Of a DNA stretch of 64,000 nt, positions 25,466 to 39,213 are shown piece by piece (position 1 is the stretch's first letter; each line of letters starts with the position of its first letter). The stretch lies in contig QVQC01000062.1 of the NCBI GenBank assembly GCA_003428585.1, forward strand, positions 52,804-116,803. Direction: 5' to 3'. Position numbers and translations under genes: made by a program. This DNA is from Nioella halotolerans (lineage in GTDB: Bacteria > Pseudomonadota > Alphaproteobacteria > Rhodobacterales > Rhodobacteraceae). The notes beneath the pieces are model-generated. The model worked only from the letters and a program-made list of their open reading frames with translations. It did not search any database and was not told where the DNA came from.

Positions 25466-26700
25466 CACCCTTCGGCCCCTTTCAAGCGCGCCAGAACCTG
25501 CGCCGCGCCGGTTTGCGCCAGCCCGTCGGTCAGCGCCTCGACCGCCGTGTCATCGGGGGCAAGCCGGGCGCGCAGCGCCGGGGGCAGGTCCTCCAGAACG
25601 GCCGCCACCTCGGCCCGCGCGGCGGCGCGGAACCCGCTTTCACCGGCGATCTCGTCCATGGTACGCCGCAGTTCCTCGCTTGCGCCGGGGGTATCGCGGC
25701 GGGCCTCTGGCGGCGAAAGGTGGAAAACGAGCCGGTCGATCCACATGTCGCCCGCCACCGCTGCAAGCTCGACGACCGTTTCTTGCCAGACATCGCGATC
25801 GCGCAGGATCTGCCAGTAGCGCGGCGGCGTGCCGGTCAATGTGACCCGTAGCACCCCGGTTGGCGCGTCAAGTCCCGCGCGCACCGCGTCGAGATGGGCA
25901 CGCAGGGCCGCGCGGAGGGCGTCGTCGCTGTCGGCCTGCGAGATATCGAGCGCCGTCTGCGCGAATTCCACGAGGGCGGTGGGGACTTGCGTGACCGTGA
26001 TGCGGCTGTCCTCGATCGTCAGGAGGGTCGCGCTTTTGGCGCCGGCCTCGCCGATGTCGCGGCCCTGCGGGCAGCCGGGCATGACGATCCATGGGTCGGT
26101 GGCGTGGACTTCGCGTTTGTGGACATGCCCGAGCGCCCAGTAGTCGAAGCCCATTCCGGCAAGTTCGCTTACCCGGCAGGGCGCGTAGTTGTCGTGCCCG
26201 GGCGCGCCCGCGAGCGATGTGTGCAGCATGGCGATATTGACTGCGCCGGGCACCGGGTCCGGGAACCGGGACAACAGGCTTTCGGGGACGTGACGCTGCT
26301 CGAACCCGACGCCGTGGATCCAGACCCCTTCGGCCAGGTCAACCTTGCCGCCACGCGCGCCGAAGAGGTGGACGTTGTCCGGCAGGTCGAGCATGCCCGT
26401 CACCGGGTTGTCGGCATCATGGTTGCCCTTGATGTAGAAGACCCTGATCCCCGCCACGCGCAGCCGGTCAAGCTCCGCCAGAAGGAATGCCGCAGTGCGG
26501 GCGCTGCGTTCCCGGCCATCGAAAAGGTCGCCCGCGATCAGGACCGCGTCCACGCTTTCGGACAGGGCCGTATCGACCAGCCGCGTCAGCGCGCCACGGG
26601 TGGCGGCCTCAACCTGCGCGCGCAGGCCCTCGTCGCGCAGCGCCAGCGAGCGAAGCGGCGCGTCGAGGTGGACATCGGCAGTGTGCAGGATGCGGATCAA
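25465..26700 (-). CDS. YhaO/SbcD-like DNA repair exonuclease (calcineurin-type phosphoesterase)
   Basis: With a TTG start at 26700 the protein is 411 residues, beginning with the phosphoesterase motif ILHTADVHLDAPL. Further metal-binding motifs follow: LIAGDLFDG, IKGNHDA and ALGHVHKRE. TTG was chosen because AAGGA lies about seven bases upstream and because upstream ATG 26793 adds a tail that does not look like the family. The partner ATPase YhaN follows directly. By family it should be a Mn-dependent nuclease acting on DNA ends. Confidence 0.87.
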   Translation of the reverse strand: MIRILHTADVHLDAPLRSLALRDEGLRAQVEAATRGALTRLVDTALSESVDAVLIAGDLFDGRERSARTAAFLLAELDRLRVAGIRVFYIKGNHDADNPVTGMLDLPDNVHLFGARGGKVDLAEGVWIHGVGFEQRHVPESLLSRFPDPVPGAVNIAMLHTSLAGAPGHDNYAPCRVSELAGMGFDYWALGHVHKREVHATDPWIVMPGCPQGRDIGEAGAKSATLLTIEDSRITVTQVPTALVEFAQTALDISQADSDDALRAALRAHLDAVRAGLDAPTGVLRVTLTGTPPRYWQILRDRDVWQETVVELAAVAGDMWIDRLVFHLSPPEARRDTPGASEELRRTMDEIAGESGFRAAARAEVAAVLEDLPPALRARLAPDDTAVEALTDGLAQTGAAQVLARLKGAEG

Positions 26701-26844
26701 GGGGCGTCCTTTTTTTCGGGATGCTGCCACCCGGCCGCGCGGGATGCAATCGGCAAGCCCGGCCTGCCGGGCGCGACCGTCCTGACGCCGCACGCTTGCG
26801 TCAGAGGTCTTGCCTTTTGCCGGCCGGCCGCGACATGCTTGGCC

Positions 26845-27549
26845 ATGCGATGCAGCGTGGCTTTCTTCTTTCTGTGGACTTTTCTGGTGGTGACGCGCGT
26901 CGTGGCCCAGCCGGTGGCGCCGGACCTGCCCGGCCTCGTGACGCTTGCGACCGAGCCCTATCTCGGGCGACAGGCGGTCGCGGACCGGCTGCAGGCGATC
27001 CTGCCCGATCTGGCCGTCGCGTCCTCGTCGTCGCCGGCATTGACCGCGCCGGACCCGTTCTACTGGGCCATTTCAGGCCGGTTCGGCCCGCCGCTGGATG
27101 GCACACCGGCACCTGGCGGTGTTGTTGCCTGCGCCCGCTACGGGCTGATCACGCGCGAGGCGCTTGCGCCGCGCCGTAGCACCGATCCGGAAGTCTTCCC
27201 GGTCTGGCAGCAGGCGCTGATCCTGTCAGATGACGTGCCGGCTTGGCCGGACCCGGCCGTCGCACGGCTGGCCTGCTCGATCACCTGGGATGACGGGCGA
27301 CGCGTTGCGCCGCTATCCGAGGCGGAGGCGGAGGCGGCGCTTTTGACCGTTTTCGAAAGCGTCACCACCGGCCCGGACCCGCGCGAGCGCGCTGGACAGG
27401 CGCGCGTTTTCGGGGCCGGCGGCTACCGGGCGGCCGGGCAGGGGGTGGACGAGACGGGGACTTACCGGCTCGACCTGTTCGAGGTCGATCAACTGGCGAC
27501 CCATCACCAGATCCTGTTTCGCAGCTTCCTGATGGGCGGCGGGGTCTGA
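26845..27549 (+). CDS. Secreted hypothetical protein
   Basis: I do not recognise a family. The 234-residue protein starts with a clear signal peptide (CSVAFFFLWTFLVVTRVVA, likely cleaved before Gln22). The mature part is acidic and proline-rich, with two cysteines (VVACARYG, LACSITWDDG) that could form a disulfide. No membrane anchor or lipobox is seen. It is divergent from the yhaO-like gene across 144 bases and convergent with mnmA, 15 bases apart. The Shine-Dalgarno before ATG 26845 is weak. Confidence 0.7.
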   Translation: MRCSVAFFFLWTFLVVTRVVAQPVAPDLPGLVTLATEPYLGRQAVADRLQAILPDLAVASSSSPALTAPDPFYWAISGRFGPPLDGTPAPGGVVACARYGLITREALAPRRSTDPEVFPVWQQALILSDDVPAWPDPAVARLACSITWDDGRRVAPLSEAEAEAALLTVFESVTTGPDPRERAGQARVFGAGGYRAAGQGVDETGTYRLDLFEVDQLATHHQILFRSFLMGGGV

Positions 27550-27564
27550 CGCCCGTTCACCCGG

Positions 27565-28707
27565 TCACTTGCCGCGCCAGATCCATCCGCCGCCGTAGAT
27601 GCGTCCGCCTTCCGGTGCGTAGAACACGCAGGCCTGTCCGGGACTGACGCCTTCCTCGGGAACGACGAGTTCCACCTCGGCCTCTGTCTCCGAGATCGGG
27701 CGCACGATCGCCGCGCGCGGTGGCCGGGTGGAGCGGATCTTGACGTCCAGATGCCATTCTGCGCGCGATGCGAACGCCACGTCGCCCAGCCAGTTGATTT
27801 CGCGGACCGGCACGATGCGGGTCGAGAGCGCCTTTTTCGGGCCGACCACCACCCGGCGCGTGTCCGGGTCCAGCTTGACGACGTAAAGCGGTTCTTCAAG
27901 CCCGCCGATCCCGAGGCCGCGCCGCTGGCCGACCGTGTAGTGGATCACCCCCCGATGCTGGCCAAGCACCTTGCCAGCCATGTCCACGATATCGCCGGGA
28001 TCCGCGGCGCCGGGATGCAGTTTCTCGATCACCGAGGCATAGTCGCCATCTGGGACGAAACAGATATCCTGGCTGTCGGGCTTGTCGGCCACGGGCAGCC
28101 CATATTTCGCCGCCAATTCCCGCGTTTCGGATTTCGACGCGAGATGCCCGAGCGGGAAGCGCAGGAATTCAAGCTGCTCATTCGTGGTGGAAAACAGGAA
28201 ATAGCTCTGGTCGCGCGCGGCATCGGCCGCGCAATGCAGTTCGGCCCCGTTTTCGCCCATCTTACGCTGGATATAATGGCCCGTCGCCATGCAATCGGCA
28301 TCCAGATCGCGGGCCGTTTCCAGCAGATCCTTGAATTTCACCCGCTCGTTGCAGCGAATGCAGGGGACCGGTGTCGCCCCGGCCAGATAGCTTTCGGCGA
28401 ATTCGTCGATCACCGCGTCCTTGAAGATGGTCTCGTAATCCAGCACGTAATGCGGAAAGCCCATTTCCTCGGCCACGCGGCGCGCATCGTGGATGTCGCG
28501 CCCGGCGCAGCACGCCCCCTTCTTGGCCAGCGCCGCCCCGTGATCGTAAAGCTGCAGGGTCACGCCAACCACGTCATAGCCGTCCTCGGCCAGCTTCGCC
28601 GCGACCACGGAACTGTCCACGCCGCCGGACATCGCGACGACGACGCGCGTCTCGGATGCGGGCTTGGCAAAGCCGAGCGAATTCACGGGATGTGGATCAA
28701 GGGGCAT
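27565..28707 (-). CDS. mnmA: tRNA-specific 2-thiouridylase MnmA
   Basis: The 380-residue protein has the PP-loop ATP motif AMSGGVDSS near residue 26, the catalytic cysteines in [14 protein letters not shown] and [13 protein letters not shown], and the tRNA-binding [10 protein letters not shown]. It thiolates U34 of the Lys, Glu and Gln tRNAs using sulfur relayed to the active cysteine. Start ATG 28707 gives the usual length; the upstream in-frame ATG 28761 would add 18 atypical residues. It is divergent from sciP. Confidence 0.95.
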   Translation of the reverse strand: MPLDPHPVNSLGFAKPASETRVVVAMSGGVDSSVVAAKLAEDGYDVVGVTLQLYDHGAALAKKGACCAGRDIHDARRVAEEMGFPHYVLDYETIFKDAVIDEFAESYLAGATPVPCIRCNERVKFKDLLETARDLDADCMATGHYIQRKMGENGAELHCAADAARDQSYFLFSTTNEQLEFLRFPLGHLASKSETRELAAKYGLPVADKPDSQDICFVPDGDYASVIEKLHPGAADPGDIVDMAGKVLGQHRGVIHYTVGQRRGLGIGGLEEPLYVVKLDPDTRRVVVGPKKALSTRIVPVREINWLGDVAFASRAEWHLDVKIRSTRPPRAAIVRPISETEAEVELVVPEEGVSPGQACVFYAPEGGRIYGGGWIWRGK

Positions 28708-28831
28708 GGCGATCTCCGGGGGCAACCTTGAGCAATATAAGAAAATGCGGCCTATCCTCAAGGGGGGCGGTTACGACGCGTTAAGGCTTTTGCACCATCT
28801 TCGCCTCGTTCGGGAAAGCGCGAGGGACGCG

Positions 28832-29107
28832 ATGTATATCAGACGAGTCAAGCGGGCCTATTCCGTGACCCTTCCCGATGGCAGCGAACTGACCCGCGAC
28901 GACCTGCCCAGCCCGACAACCCGCCGATGGGTCGCCAGCCGCAAGGCTGCCGTTGCCAAGGCGGTCACCTACGGCTTGATGGAGGCCGAGGAAGCTTGCC
29001 GCGTCTACGCCCTGTCGCAGGAAGAACTGGACAGCTGGATGCAGGCGATTTCCCGCCATGGCGAGGCTGCGCTCAAGGCCACGACGATACGGCAATTCCG
29101 TTCCTGA
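28832..29107 (+). CDS. sciP: CtrA inhibitor SciP (DUF1153)
   Basis: The 91-residue protein (YIRRVKRAYSVTLPDGSELT, then SPTTRRWVASRKAAVAKAV and ALSQEELDSWMQAI) is a small DUF1153 helix-turn-helix protein. In Caulobacter SciP binds CtrA and blocks transcription of CtrA-dependent genes. Its position just before ctrA, a common alphaproteobacterial order, supports the call. ATG 28832 is preceded by GAGGGACGCG. Confidence 0.9.
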   Translation: MYIRRVKRAYSVTLPDGSELTRDDLPSPTTRRWVASRKAAVAKAVTYGLMEAEEACRVYALSQEELDSWMQAISRHGEAALKATTIRQFRS

Positions 29108-29143
29108 GATTTTTTGGTTGATAAAATCCGATTTTCGAAAGAC

Positions 29144-29206
29144 TATCTAAAAAGATAACTTGAAATTAACGAAGTCCCCGCAAGGTGCATACCAGTTGAG
29201 AGATTC
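29144..29206 (+). promoter_or_regulatory. ctrA upstream region with CtrA-like box, inverted repeat and GANTC site
   Basis: ATAA-N7-TTAAC at 29155-29170 matches the CtrA consensus TTAA-N7-TTAAC with one mismatch, suggesting autoregulation. TATCT-AAAA-AGATA at 29144-29157 is a perfect small palindrome overlapping its left end. GATTC at 29202-29206 is a CcrM methylation site just before ctrA. The whole 111-base gap is markedly AT-rich. Confidence 0.6.
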
Positions 29207-29218
29207 GGAGAGAGCCTG

Positions 29219-29932
29219 ATGCGTGTCCTGCTTGTAGAAGACGACCCGACCACCTCGAAAAGCATCGAAATGATGCTCAGTCACGCGAACCTCAACGTTT
29301 ACTCGACAGATCTGGGGGAAGAGGGCGTCGATCTGGCGAAACTCTACGATTATGACCTGATCCTGCTGGATCTCAACCTTCCCGACATGACCGGGCACGA
29401 CGTGCTGCGGCAATTGCGGCTGGCGCGAATCGATACGCCGATCCTGATTCTCTCTGGTGCAGATGATACCGAAAGCAAGATCAAGGGATTCGGTTTCGGC
29501 GCAGATGATTATCTGACCAAACCCTTTCACCGCGATGAATTGATCGCGCGCATTCACGCGATCGTCCGCCGCTCAAAGGGCCATGCGCAATCGGTCATTC
29601 GCACCGGCCGGATCAACGTCAATCTCGACGCCAAGACCGTCGACGTGGACGGGCGGGCGGTGCACCTGACCGGCAAGGAATACCAGATGCTGGAACTTCT
29701 CAGCCTGCGCAAGGGCACCACCCTGACCAAGGAGATGTTCCTCAACCACCTTTACGGCGGCATGGACGAGCCGGAACTTAAGATCATCGACGTGTTCATC
29801 TGCAAGCTGCGCAAGAAACTGTCCGAGGCGACCGGCGGCGACAACCATATCGAGACGATCTGGGGCCGCGGCTACGTCCTGCGCGACCCGGTGCAGGATA
29901 CCGGCCCGGAAGGCTTCGCCGTATCGGCCTGA
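29219..29932 (+). CDS. ctrA: Cell-cycle response regulator CtrA
   Basis: The 237-residue OmpR-type regulator has a receiver domain ([20 protein letters not shown], phosphoacceptor Asp51 in [10 protein letters not shown], Lys in LTKPF) and a winged-helix domain ([46 protein letters not shown]). This matches CtrA closely. In Rhodobacterales CtrA mainly controls motility, gene transfer agents and related functions rather than being strictly essential. The preceding sciP gene and the CtrA-like box fit the assignment. Confidence 0.95.
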   Translation: MRVLLVEDDPTTSKSIEMMLSHANLNVYSTDLGEEGVDLAKLYDYDLILLDLNLPDMTGHDVLRQLRLARIDTPILILSGADDTESKIKGFGFGADDYLTKPFHRDELIARIHAIVRRSKGHAQSVIRTGRINVNLDAKTVDVDGRAVHLTGKEYQMLELLSLRKGTTLTKEMFLNHLYGGMDEPELKIIDVFICKLRKKLSEATGGDNHIETIWGRGYVLRDPVQDTGPEGFAVSA

Positions 29933-29991
29933 TCCCTGCTTCCTGACTGGACCTCCCTGTCGCGGCCTCCTATCACATCGGGAGGCCGTGA

Positions 29992-34363
<4,372 letters not shown>

Positions 34364-34699
34364 GGGGCGATGTGGCCCGCCCGATCCGCCGCGCCGGGCG
34401 GGCGGTGGACGCCTGGGTCACGATGCGTCAAGTTCTCCCGACCTGTGGGCCTATCATTTATCCTGCACAATTCTTCGGTATGGAGCCTGCAAAGAACACG
34501 AAACCGCCGGTTGCGACGGCGCCGGGCGCCGCGGGCGAGCCGAACGGCCGGTTTGCCCTTGACGGGCGACCCCGCCCCCGAACATGTCTGCATCCGGCGT
34601 GCCGATCCGGCGCCGATGCGTCCGGGGCCAACGCCCGGCGATTGCAAGGCACGGCGTAGAGGGATCCGCAGCGCACGAAACGAGAGGATTACGGAATTG
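34364..34699. other. 336-base gap without a convincing gene
   Basis: Short frames here lack family likeness and a good ribosome-binding site. The stretch TATCATTTATCCTGCACAAT near 34450 is locally AT-rich and could hold the promoter of the antiporter gene, but no clear -35/-10 pair can be defended. Confidence 0.5.
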
Positions 34700-36424
34700 A
34701 TGGACGTGATCGTTCAATCGCCATTCGTTGAAATCGCCGCCCTTCTGGTGATGGCGGCGATCATCGGCTTTTTCGGCATCATCCTGCGCCAACCGCTGAT
34801 CGTCAGCTTTATCGCGGTGGGCTTGATCGCGGGGCCTTCGGCGCTGGACGTTGTGCAATCGCAGGACAAGATCGGTCTTCTGTCTGAACTTGGAATCGCC
34901 GTGTTGCTGTTTCTCGTCGGCATCAAGCTGGACGTGAAGCTGATCCGCTCCCTCGGGGCGGTGTCGCTCCTGACCGGGCTCGGCCAGGTCGCGTTCACGT
35001 CGATCTTCGGCTACTTGATCGGCCTTGCGCTGGGGCTCGGCGCTGTCACCAGCCTGTACGTCGCGGTCGCGCTGACCTTTTCCTCGACGATCATCATCGT
35101 GAAGCTGCTGTCGGACAAGCGCGAGATCGACAGCCTGCATGGCCAGATCGCGCTGGGCTTTCTGATCGTGCAGGATCTCGTCGTCGTGATGGCGATGATC
35201 GTGCTTTCGGCCATCGGCATTGGCGCGGGCGGCGACGGCGGCCATGGCGGCGGGTCGGTCCCACTGGTGCTGACCTCGGGTGTGGCGATGGTGGCCCTCG
35301 TCATCTTCTTCGTCCGCTATGTCGCAAATCCGCTGACCGAGCGGTTGGCGCGGGCGCCGGAACTTCTGGTGATCTTTGCCATTGCCATGGCGGCAATGTT
35401 TGCCGCGGCGGGCGACATCGTCGGCCTCGGCAAGGAGGTGGGCGGCCTGCTGGCGGGCGTCGCGCTCGCCTCGACGCCCTATCGCGAGACCATCGCGGCG
35501 CGGCTCGCGCCGCTGCGCGACTTCCTGCTGCTGTTCTTCTTCATCGCGCTCGGCTCCGCGCTCGACCTGTCGCTTCTGGGCGCGCATGTGACCGGTGCCA
35601 TCGTCTTCTCGCTCTTCGTGCTCATCGGTAATCCGCTCATTGTTCTCGCGATCATGGGCGCCTTGGGCTACCGCAAGCGCACCGGTTTCCTGGCCGGGCT
35701 GACAGTCGCGCAGATCAGCGAATTTTCCCTGATCTTCGTGGCCATGGGGGTGTCGCTGGGCCATGTGCGGGAAGATGCGCTCGGCCTCGTCACCATGGTC
35801 GGGCTCGTGACCATCGCCGCCTCGACCTACATGATCACCTATTCGCATCAGCTTTACGCCGTCTTCGAACGTTTCCTCGGTGTGTTCGAACGCAAGGGTA
35901 CGCCGCGCGAGCCGTCAGAGGCCGGGGCGCATCGCGATGACGGTCACACGGTGATCGTCTTCGGCCTTGGCCGCTTTGGAACTGCGATCGGGGTGCGCCT
36001 GCAAAGGCGGGGCATCAAGGTGTTGGGGGTTGATTTCAACCCTCTGGCGATCCGACGCTGGCGCGATCTCGGGCTGGAGACCGAATTCGGCGACGCCACC
36101 GACCCAGAATTCGTGGCCGAATTGCCCCTGACGCAGGCAGAGTGGGTCGTTTCGACCGTCCCCCTGTATCCGACGGGACTGAGCCACGAGGATACCCGCC
36201 GCACGCTGATCCAGCTAGCCCGCAGCGCCGGCTTCCGGGGGCGCGTTGCCGTCGCGTCGCATCACCCCAAGGACACCGAAGATCTGTTTTCCGCAGGTGC
36301 CGATCTGGTGCTGGAACCCTTCCAGGACGCCGCTGATCGCGCGGCCGACCTGCTTTGCGGTGCGCCAGAGGAAGAACGCACCGAGATTCCGACCATCGAG
36401 TCAGAGGACAAACAGGCGTCGTGA
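34700..36424 (+). CDS. Kef/CPA2-type monovalent cation:proton antiporter with TrkA-N domain
   Basis: The 574-residue protein has about 11-12 hydrophobic segments of the Na_H_Exchanger fold (GIAVLLFLVGIKLDVKLI, ALTFSSTIIIVKLLSDK, GFLIVQDLVVV, VAQISEFSLIFVAMGV). A cytoplasmic NAD-binding TrkA-N domain follows (HTVIVFGLGRFGTAIGVRLQ, VDFNPLAIRRWRDLGL). It probably exports K+ or Na+ in exchange for protons. ATG 34700 follows GAGAGGA at 11 bases; an overlapping TTG at 34697 is also possible. The next gene, 40 bases on, is a cation ATPase, so both may serve ion balance. Confidence 0.9.
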   Translation: MDVIVQSPFVEIAALLVMAAIIGFFGIILRQPLIVSFIAVGLIAGPSALDVVQSQDKIGLLSELGIAVLLFLVGIKLDVKLIRSLGAVSLLTGLGQVAFTSIFGYLIGLALGLGAVTSLYVAVALTFSSTIIIVKLLSDKREIDSLHGQIALGFLIVQDLVVVMAMIVLSAIGIGAGGDGGHGGGSVPLVLTSGVAMVALVIFFVRYVANPLTERLARAPELLVIFAIAMAAMFAAAGDIVGLGKEVGGLLAGVALASTPYRETIAARLAPLRDFLLLFFFIALGSALDLSLLGAHVTGAIVFSLFVLIGNPLIVLAIMGALGYRKRTGFLAGLTVAQISEFSLIFVAMGVSLGHVREDALGLVTMVGLVTIAASTYMITYSHQLYAVFERFLGVFERKGTPREPSEAGAHRDDGHTVIVFGLGRFGTAIGVRLQRRGIKVLGVDFNPLAIRRWRDLGLETEFGDATDPEFVAELPLTQAEWVVSTVPLYPTGLSHEDTRRTLIQLARSAGFRGRVAVASHHPKDTEDLFSAGADLVLEPFQDAADRAADLLCGAPEEERTEIPTIESEDKQAS

Positions 36425-36464
36425 TCGCGCCGCCTGACGCTTTAGCGCAAGGACCCGAAGCAAG

Positions 36465-39170
36465 ATGACCGACAGTCGACAGGTTACACCCTATCACGCG
36501 ATATCCGGGGCGCAGGTTCTCGATGCGCTTTCCACCGATAAAAGCGGGCTGACGGCCGACGAGGCGGCCAGCCGTCTTGCGCGTCACGGGGCGAACCGTT
36601 TGCCCGAACCCCCAAGGCGCAGCCCGGTGCTGCGGTTTCTGGCACATTTCCACAACGTCCTGATCTACGTGCTGATCGCCTCGGCGCTTGTCACGGCGGC
36701 GTTGCAGCACTGGGTGGATACCGGCGTGATCCTTGCCGTGGTGATCGTCAACGCCGTGATCGGGTATATTCAGGAAGGCCGCGCGGAAAAGGCGATGGAC
36801 GCGATCCGGGATATGCTGGCGCCAAGGTCGGCGGCGCTGCGCGACGGGGTGCGGGTCAGCATCGACGCGGCCGATCTGGTCCCGGGCGATATCGTGCTGG
36901 TTGAGGCGGGCGACAGGGTGCCCGCCGATTTGCGCCTGATCGAGGCGCGCGGGCTCAAGGCCGAGGAGGCGATCCTGACGGGCGAATCCGTTCCGGTCGA
37001 CAAGGACTCAGCGCCGGTCGCGGAGGACGCGGCGTTGGGCGATCGCGCCTCCATGCTGTTTTCGGGAACGTTGATCGCGGCGGGCACCGGGCGCGGCGTC
37101 GTCGCCGCGACGGCGGGTAACACCCAGATCGGCCAGATCAGCGGCATGCTCGGCGGGGTCGAGACGCTGACCACGCCACTTGTCGCGCAGATGGACCGGT
37201 TCGCCCGCTGGCTGACCGTCTTCATCCTGATCGTGGCCGGCAGCCTGTTCGCATACGGCTACTTCATCGGCGGCCTGCCGTTCTCGGATCTGTTCATGTC
37301 CATCGTGGGCCTCTCTGTCGCGGCGATCCCCGAAGGCCTCCCGGCTGTCCTGACGATTACCCTCGCGGTCGGGGTGCAGGCGATGGCGCGGCGCAATGCC
37401 ATCGTGCGCCGCCTGCCGGCGATCGAGACGCTGGGCTCGGTCTCGGTGATCTGCACCGACAAGACCGGCACGCTGACCCGCAACGAGATGATGGCGGCGT
37501 CGCTGGCCACCGCGGGTCGGCGCCACACGGTGACCGGCGAGGGCTACGCGCCCGACGGTGCGATCCGGTCCGATGGCGGCGATCCCGACGAACGGGACTG
37601 CGCGATCCTGACAGAAATCGCCCGCGTGGCGGGGCTGTGCAACGATGCGGTTCTGCGCGAAACGGATGCGGGTTGGCGTGCCGAGGGCGACCCGATGGAG
37701 GGCGCGCTGATGGCGCTTGCGGGCAAGATCACGGAACAGGCAAGCGCGCCCTTCGGCCAGTGGACGCGCGTCAACGCGATCCCCTTCGATGCCGCGCATC
37801 GCTACATGGCGGTCCTGACCCGTGATCCCGAAGGGCAGGCCTACATCCATGCCAAGGGCGCACCCGAGGCGATCCTTGGACTTTGCGGCGATCAGCGCAC
37901 ACGGGCCGGCGGGGTGGAGCCGCTTGACCCCGACCACTGGCACGAGGTCGTGGAAAGCCTCGCGGCCGAAGGCCAGCGCGTGATTGCCGTCGCCACTCGG
38001 ACGGTGGCGCCCGACCATGACGGGTTGGGCACGGCCGACCTCAAGGACAAGCTGACACTGATCGGGCTTGTCGGCCTGATCGACCCGCCGCGCGCCGAAG
38101 CGATCGAGGCGGTCGCCGAATGTCATGCCGCTGGCATCCGGGTGAAGATGATCACCGGCGATCACGCCGCCACGGCGCGTGCCATTGGCGGGCAGATCGG
38201 GCTGAAGAACCATGACCGGGTGCTGACCGGCGCCGATCTGGAGGCGATGGAGGATACGGCCCTGGCCGAGGCCGCCATGGCAACCGATATCTTCGCGCGC
38301 ACCTCGCCAGAACACAAGCTGCGCCTTGTCACCGCCTTGCAGGCGCGGGGGCTGACCGTGGCGATGACCGGTGACGGGGTGAACGATGCGCCGGCGCTGA
38401 AACGGGCCGATGCCGGCATTGCCATGGGGCAGAAGGGCAGCGCGGCGGCGAAGGAGGCCGCCGAACTCGTGCTGGCCGACGACAATTTCGCCTCCATCGC
38501 GGCGGCAGTGCGCGAGGGGCGCACGGTTTACGACAACCTCAAGAAGGTGATCAGCTGGACCCTGCCGACAAATGCAGGCGAGGCCCTGACCATTATCCTT
38601 GCGCTGTTTCTTGGCATGACGCTGCCGATCACCGCGGTGCAGATCCTGTGGGTGAACCTTGTCACTGCCATCACACTTGGCCTTGCACTTGCCTTCGAGC
38701 CGCCCGAACCCGGCACGATGCGCCGCCCGCCGCGCCCGCGTGGCGAACCATTGCTGACCGGTCGACTGGTCTGGCAGGTCGTCTTCGCCTCGGGCCTCTT
38801 TCTGGCGGCGGTGTTCGGGCTCTACATCTACGCGATCGGCAGGGGCTACCCGGAGGCGCTTGCCCAGACGATCGCGATGAACATGCTCGTGGTGCTGGAG
38901 ATCTTCTACCTGTTCTTCATCCGCAACCTGCACGGCCCGTCGCTGACATGGGCGGCGGCGCGCGGCACGCGGATCGTCTGGATCTGTGTCACCGGCGTCG
39001 CTGCCGCGCAGGTCGGCGTAACCTATCTGCCGCCGCTGCAGGCCATCTTTGGAACGCGGGCCGTGCCGCTCTGGGATGGCGCGCTGATCGTTGCGGTCGG
39101 TGTTGTCTTCTTCGCGCTGATCGAGACCGAGAAACAGATGCGGCTGGCCTTCAGGTCCGAGGGCAAGTGA
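36465..39170 (+). CDS. P2-type cation-transporting ATPase
   Basis: The 901-residue protein has the N-terminal cation ATPase domain, the TGES dephosphorylation motif (LTGESVPVDKD), the transmembrane AAIPEGLPAV, phosphorylated Asp332 in CTDKTGTLTRNEM, KGAPEAILGLC, and the hinge MTGDGVNDAPALKRADAGIA. It lacks heavy-metal CPC and HMA motifs. PEGL and the overall layout match the Ca2+/Na+ P2 group rather than MgtA or copper pumps, though the ion is not fixed by sequence alone. It follows the antiporter gene by 40 bases, probably in one transcript. Confidence 0.9.
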   Translation: MTDSRQVTPYHAISGAQVLDALSTDKSGLTADEAASRLARHGANRLPEPPRRSPVLRFLAHFHNVLIYVLIASALVTAALQHWVDTGVILAVVIVNAVIGYIQEGRAEKAMDAIRDMLAPRSAALRDGVRVSIDAADLVPGDIVLVEAGDRVPADLRLIEARGLKAEEAILTGESVPVDKDSAPVAEDAALGDRASMLFSGTLIAAGTGRGVVAATAGNTQIGQISGMLGGVETLTTPLVAQMDRFARWLTVFILIVAGSLFAYGYFIGGLPFSDLFMSIVGLSVAAIPEGLPAVLTITLAVGVQAMARRNAIVRRLPAIETLGSVSVICTDKTGTLTRNEMMAASLATAGRRHTVTGEGYAPDGAIRSDGGDPDERDCAILTEIARVAGLCNDAVLRETDAGWRAEGDPMEGALMALAGKITEQASAPFGQWTRVNAIPFDAAHRYMAVLTRDPEGQAYIHAKGAPEAILGLCGDQRTRAGGVEPLDPDHWHEVVESLAAEGQRVIAVATRTVAPDHDGLGTADLKDKLTLIGLVGLIDPPRAEAIEAVAECHAAGIRVKMITGDHAATARAIGGQIGLKNHDRVLTGADLEAMEDTALAEAAMATDIFARTSPEHKLRLVTALQARGLTVAMTGDGVNDAPALKRADAGIAMGQKGSAAAKEAAELVLADDNFASIAAAVREGRTVYDNLKKVISWTLPTNAGEALTIILALFLGMTLPITAVQILWVNLVTAITLGLALAFEPPEPGTMRRPPRPRGEPLLTGRLVWQVVFASGLFLAAVFGLYIYAIGRGYPEALAQTIAMNMLVVLEIFYLFFIRNLHGPSLTWAAARGTRIVWICVTGVAAAQVGVTYLPPLQAIFGTRAVPLWDGALIVAVGVVFFALIETEKQMRLAFRSEGK

Positions 39171-39181
39171 GCGCAGGGCCA

Positions 39182-39195
39182 CCCGCCATGGCGGG
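39182..39195. terminator. Palindromic hairpin between convergent genes
   Basis: CCCGCCATGGCGGG is a perfect 14-base palindrome in the 43-base gap between the convergent ATPase and aspartoacylase-like genes. It is a likely bidirectional terminator, although no T-run follows. Confidence 0.5.
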
Positions 39196-39213
39196 CGGCC
39201 CGCGCGGTTGCGG

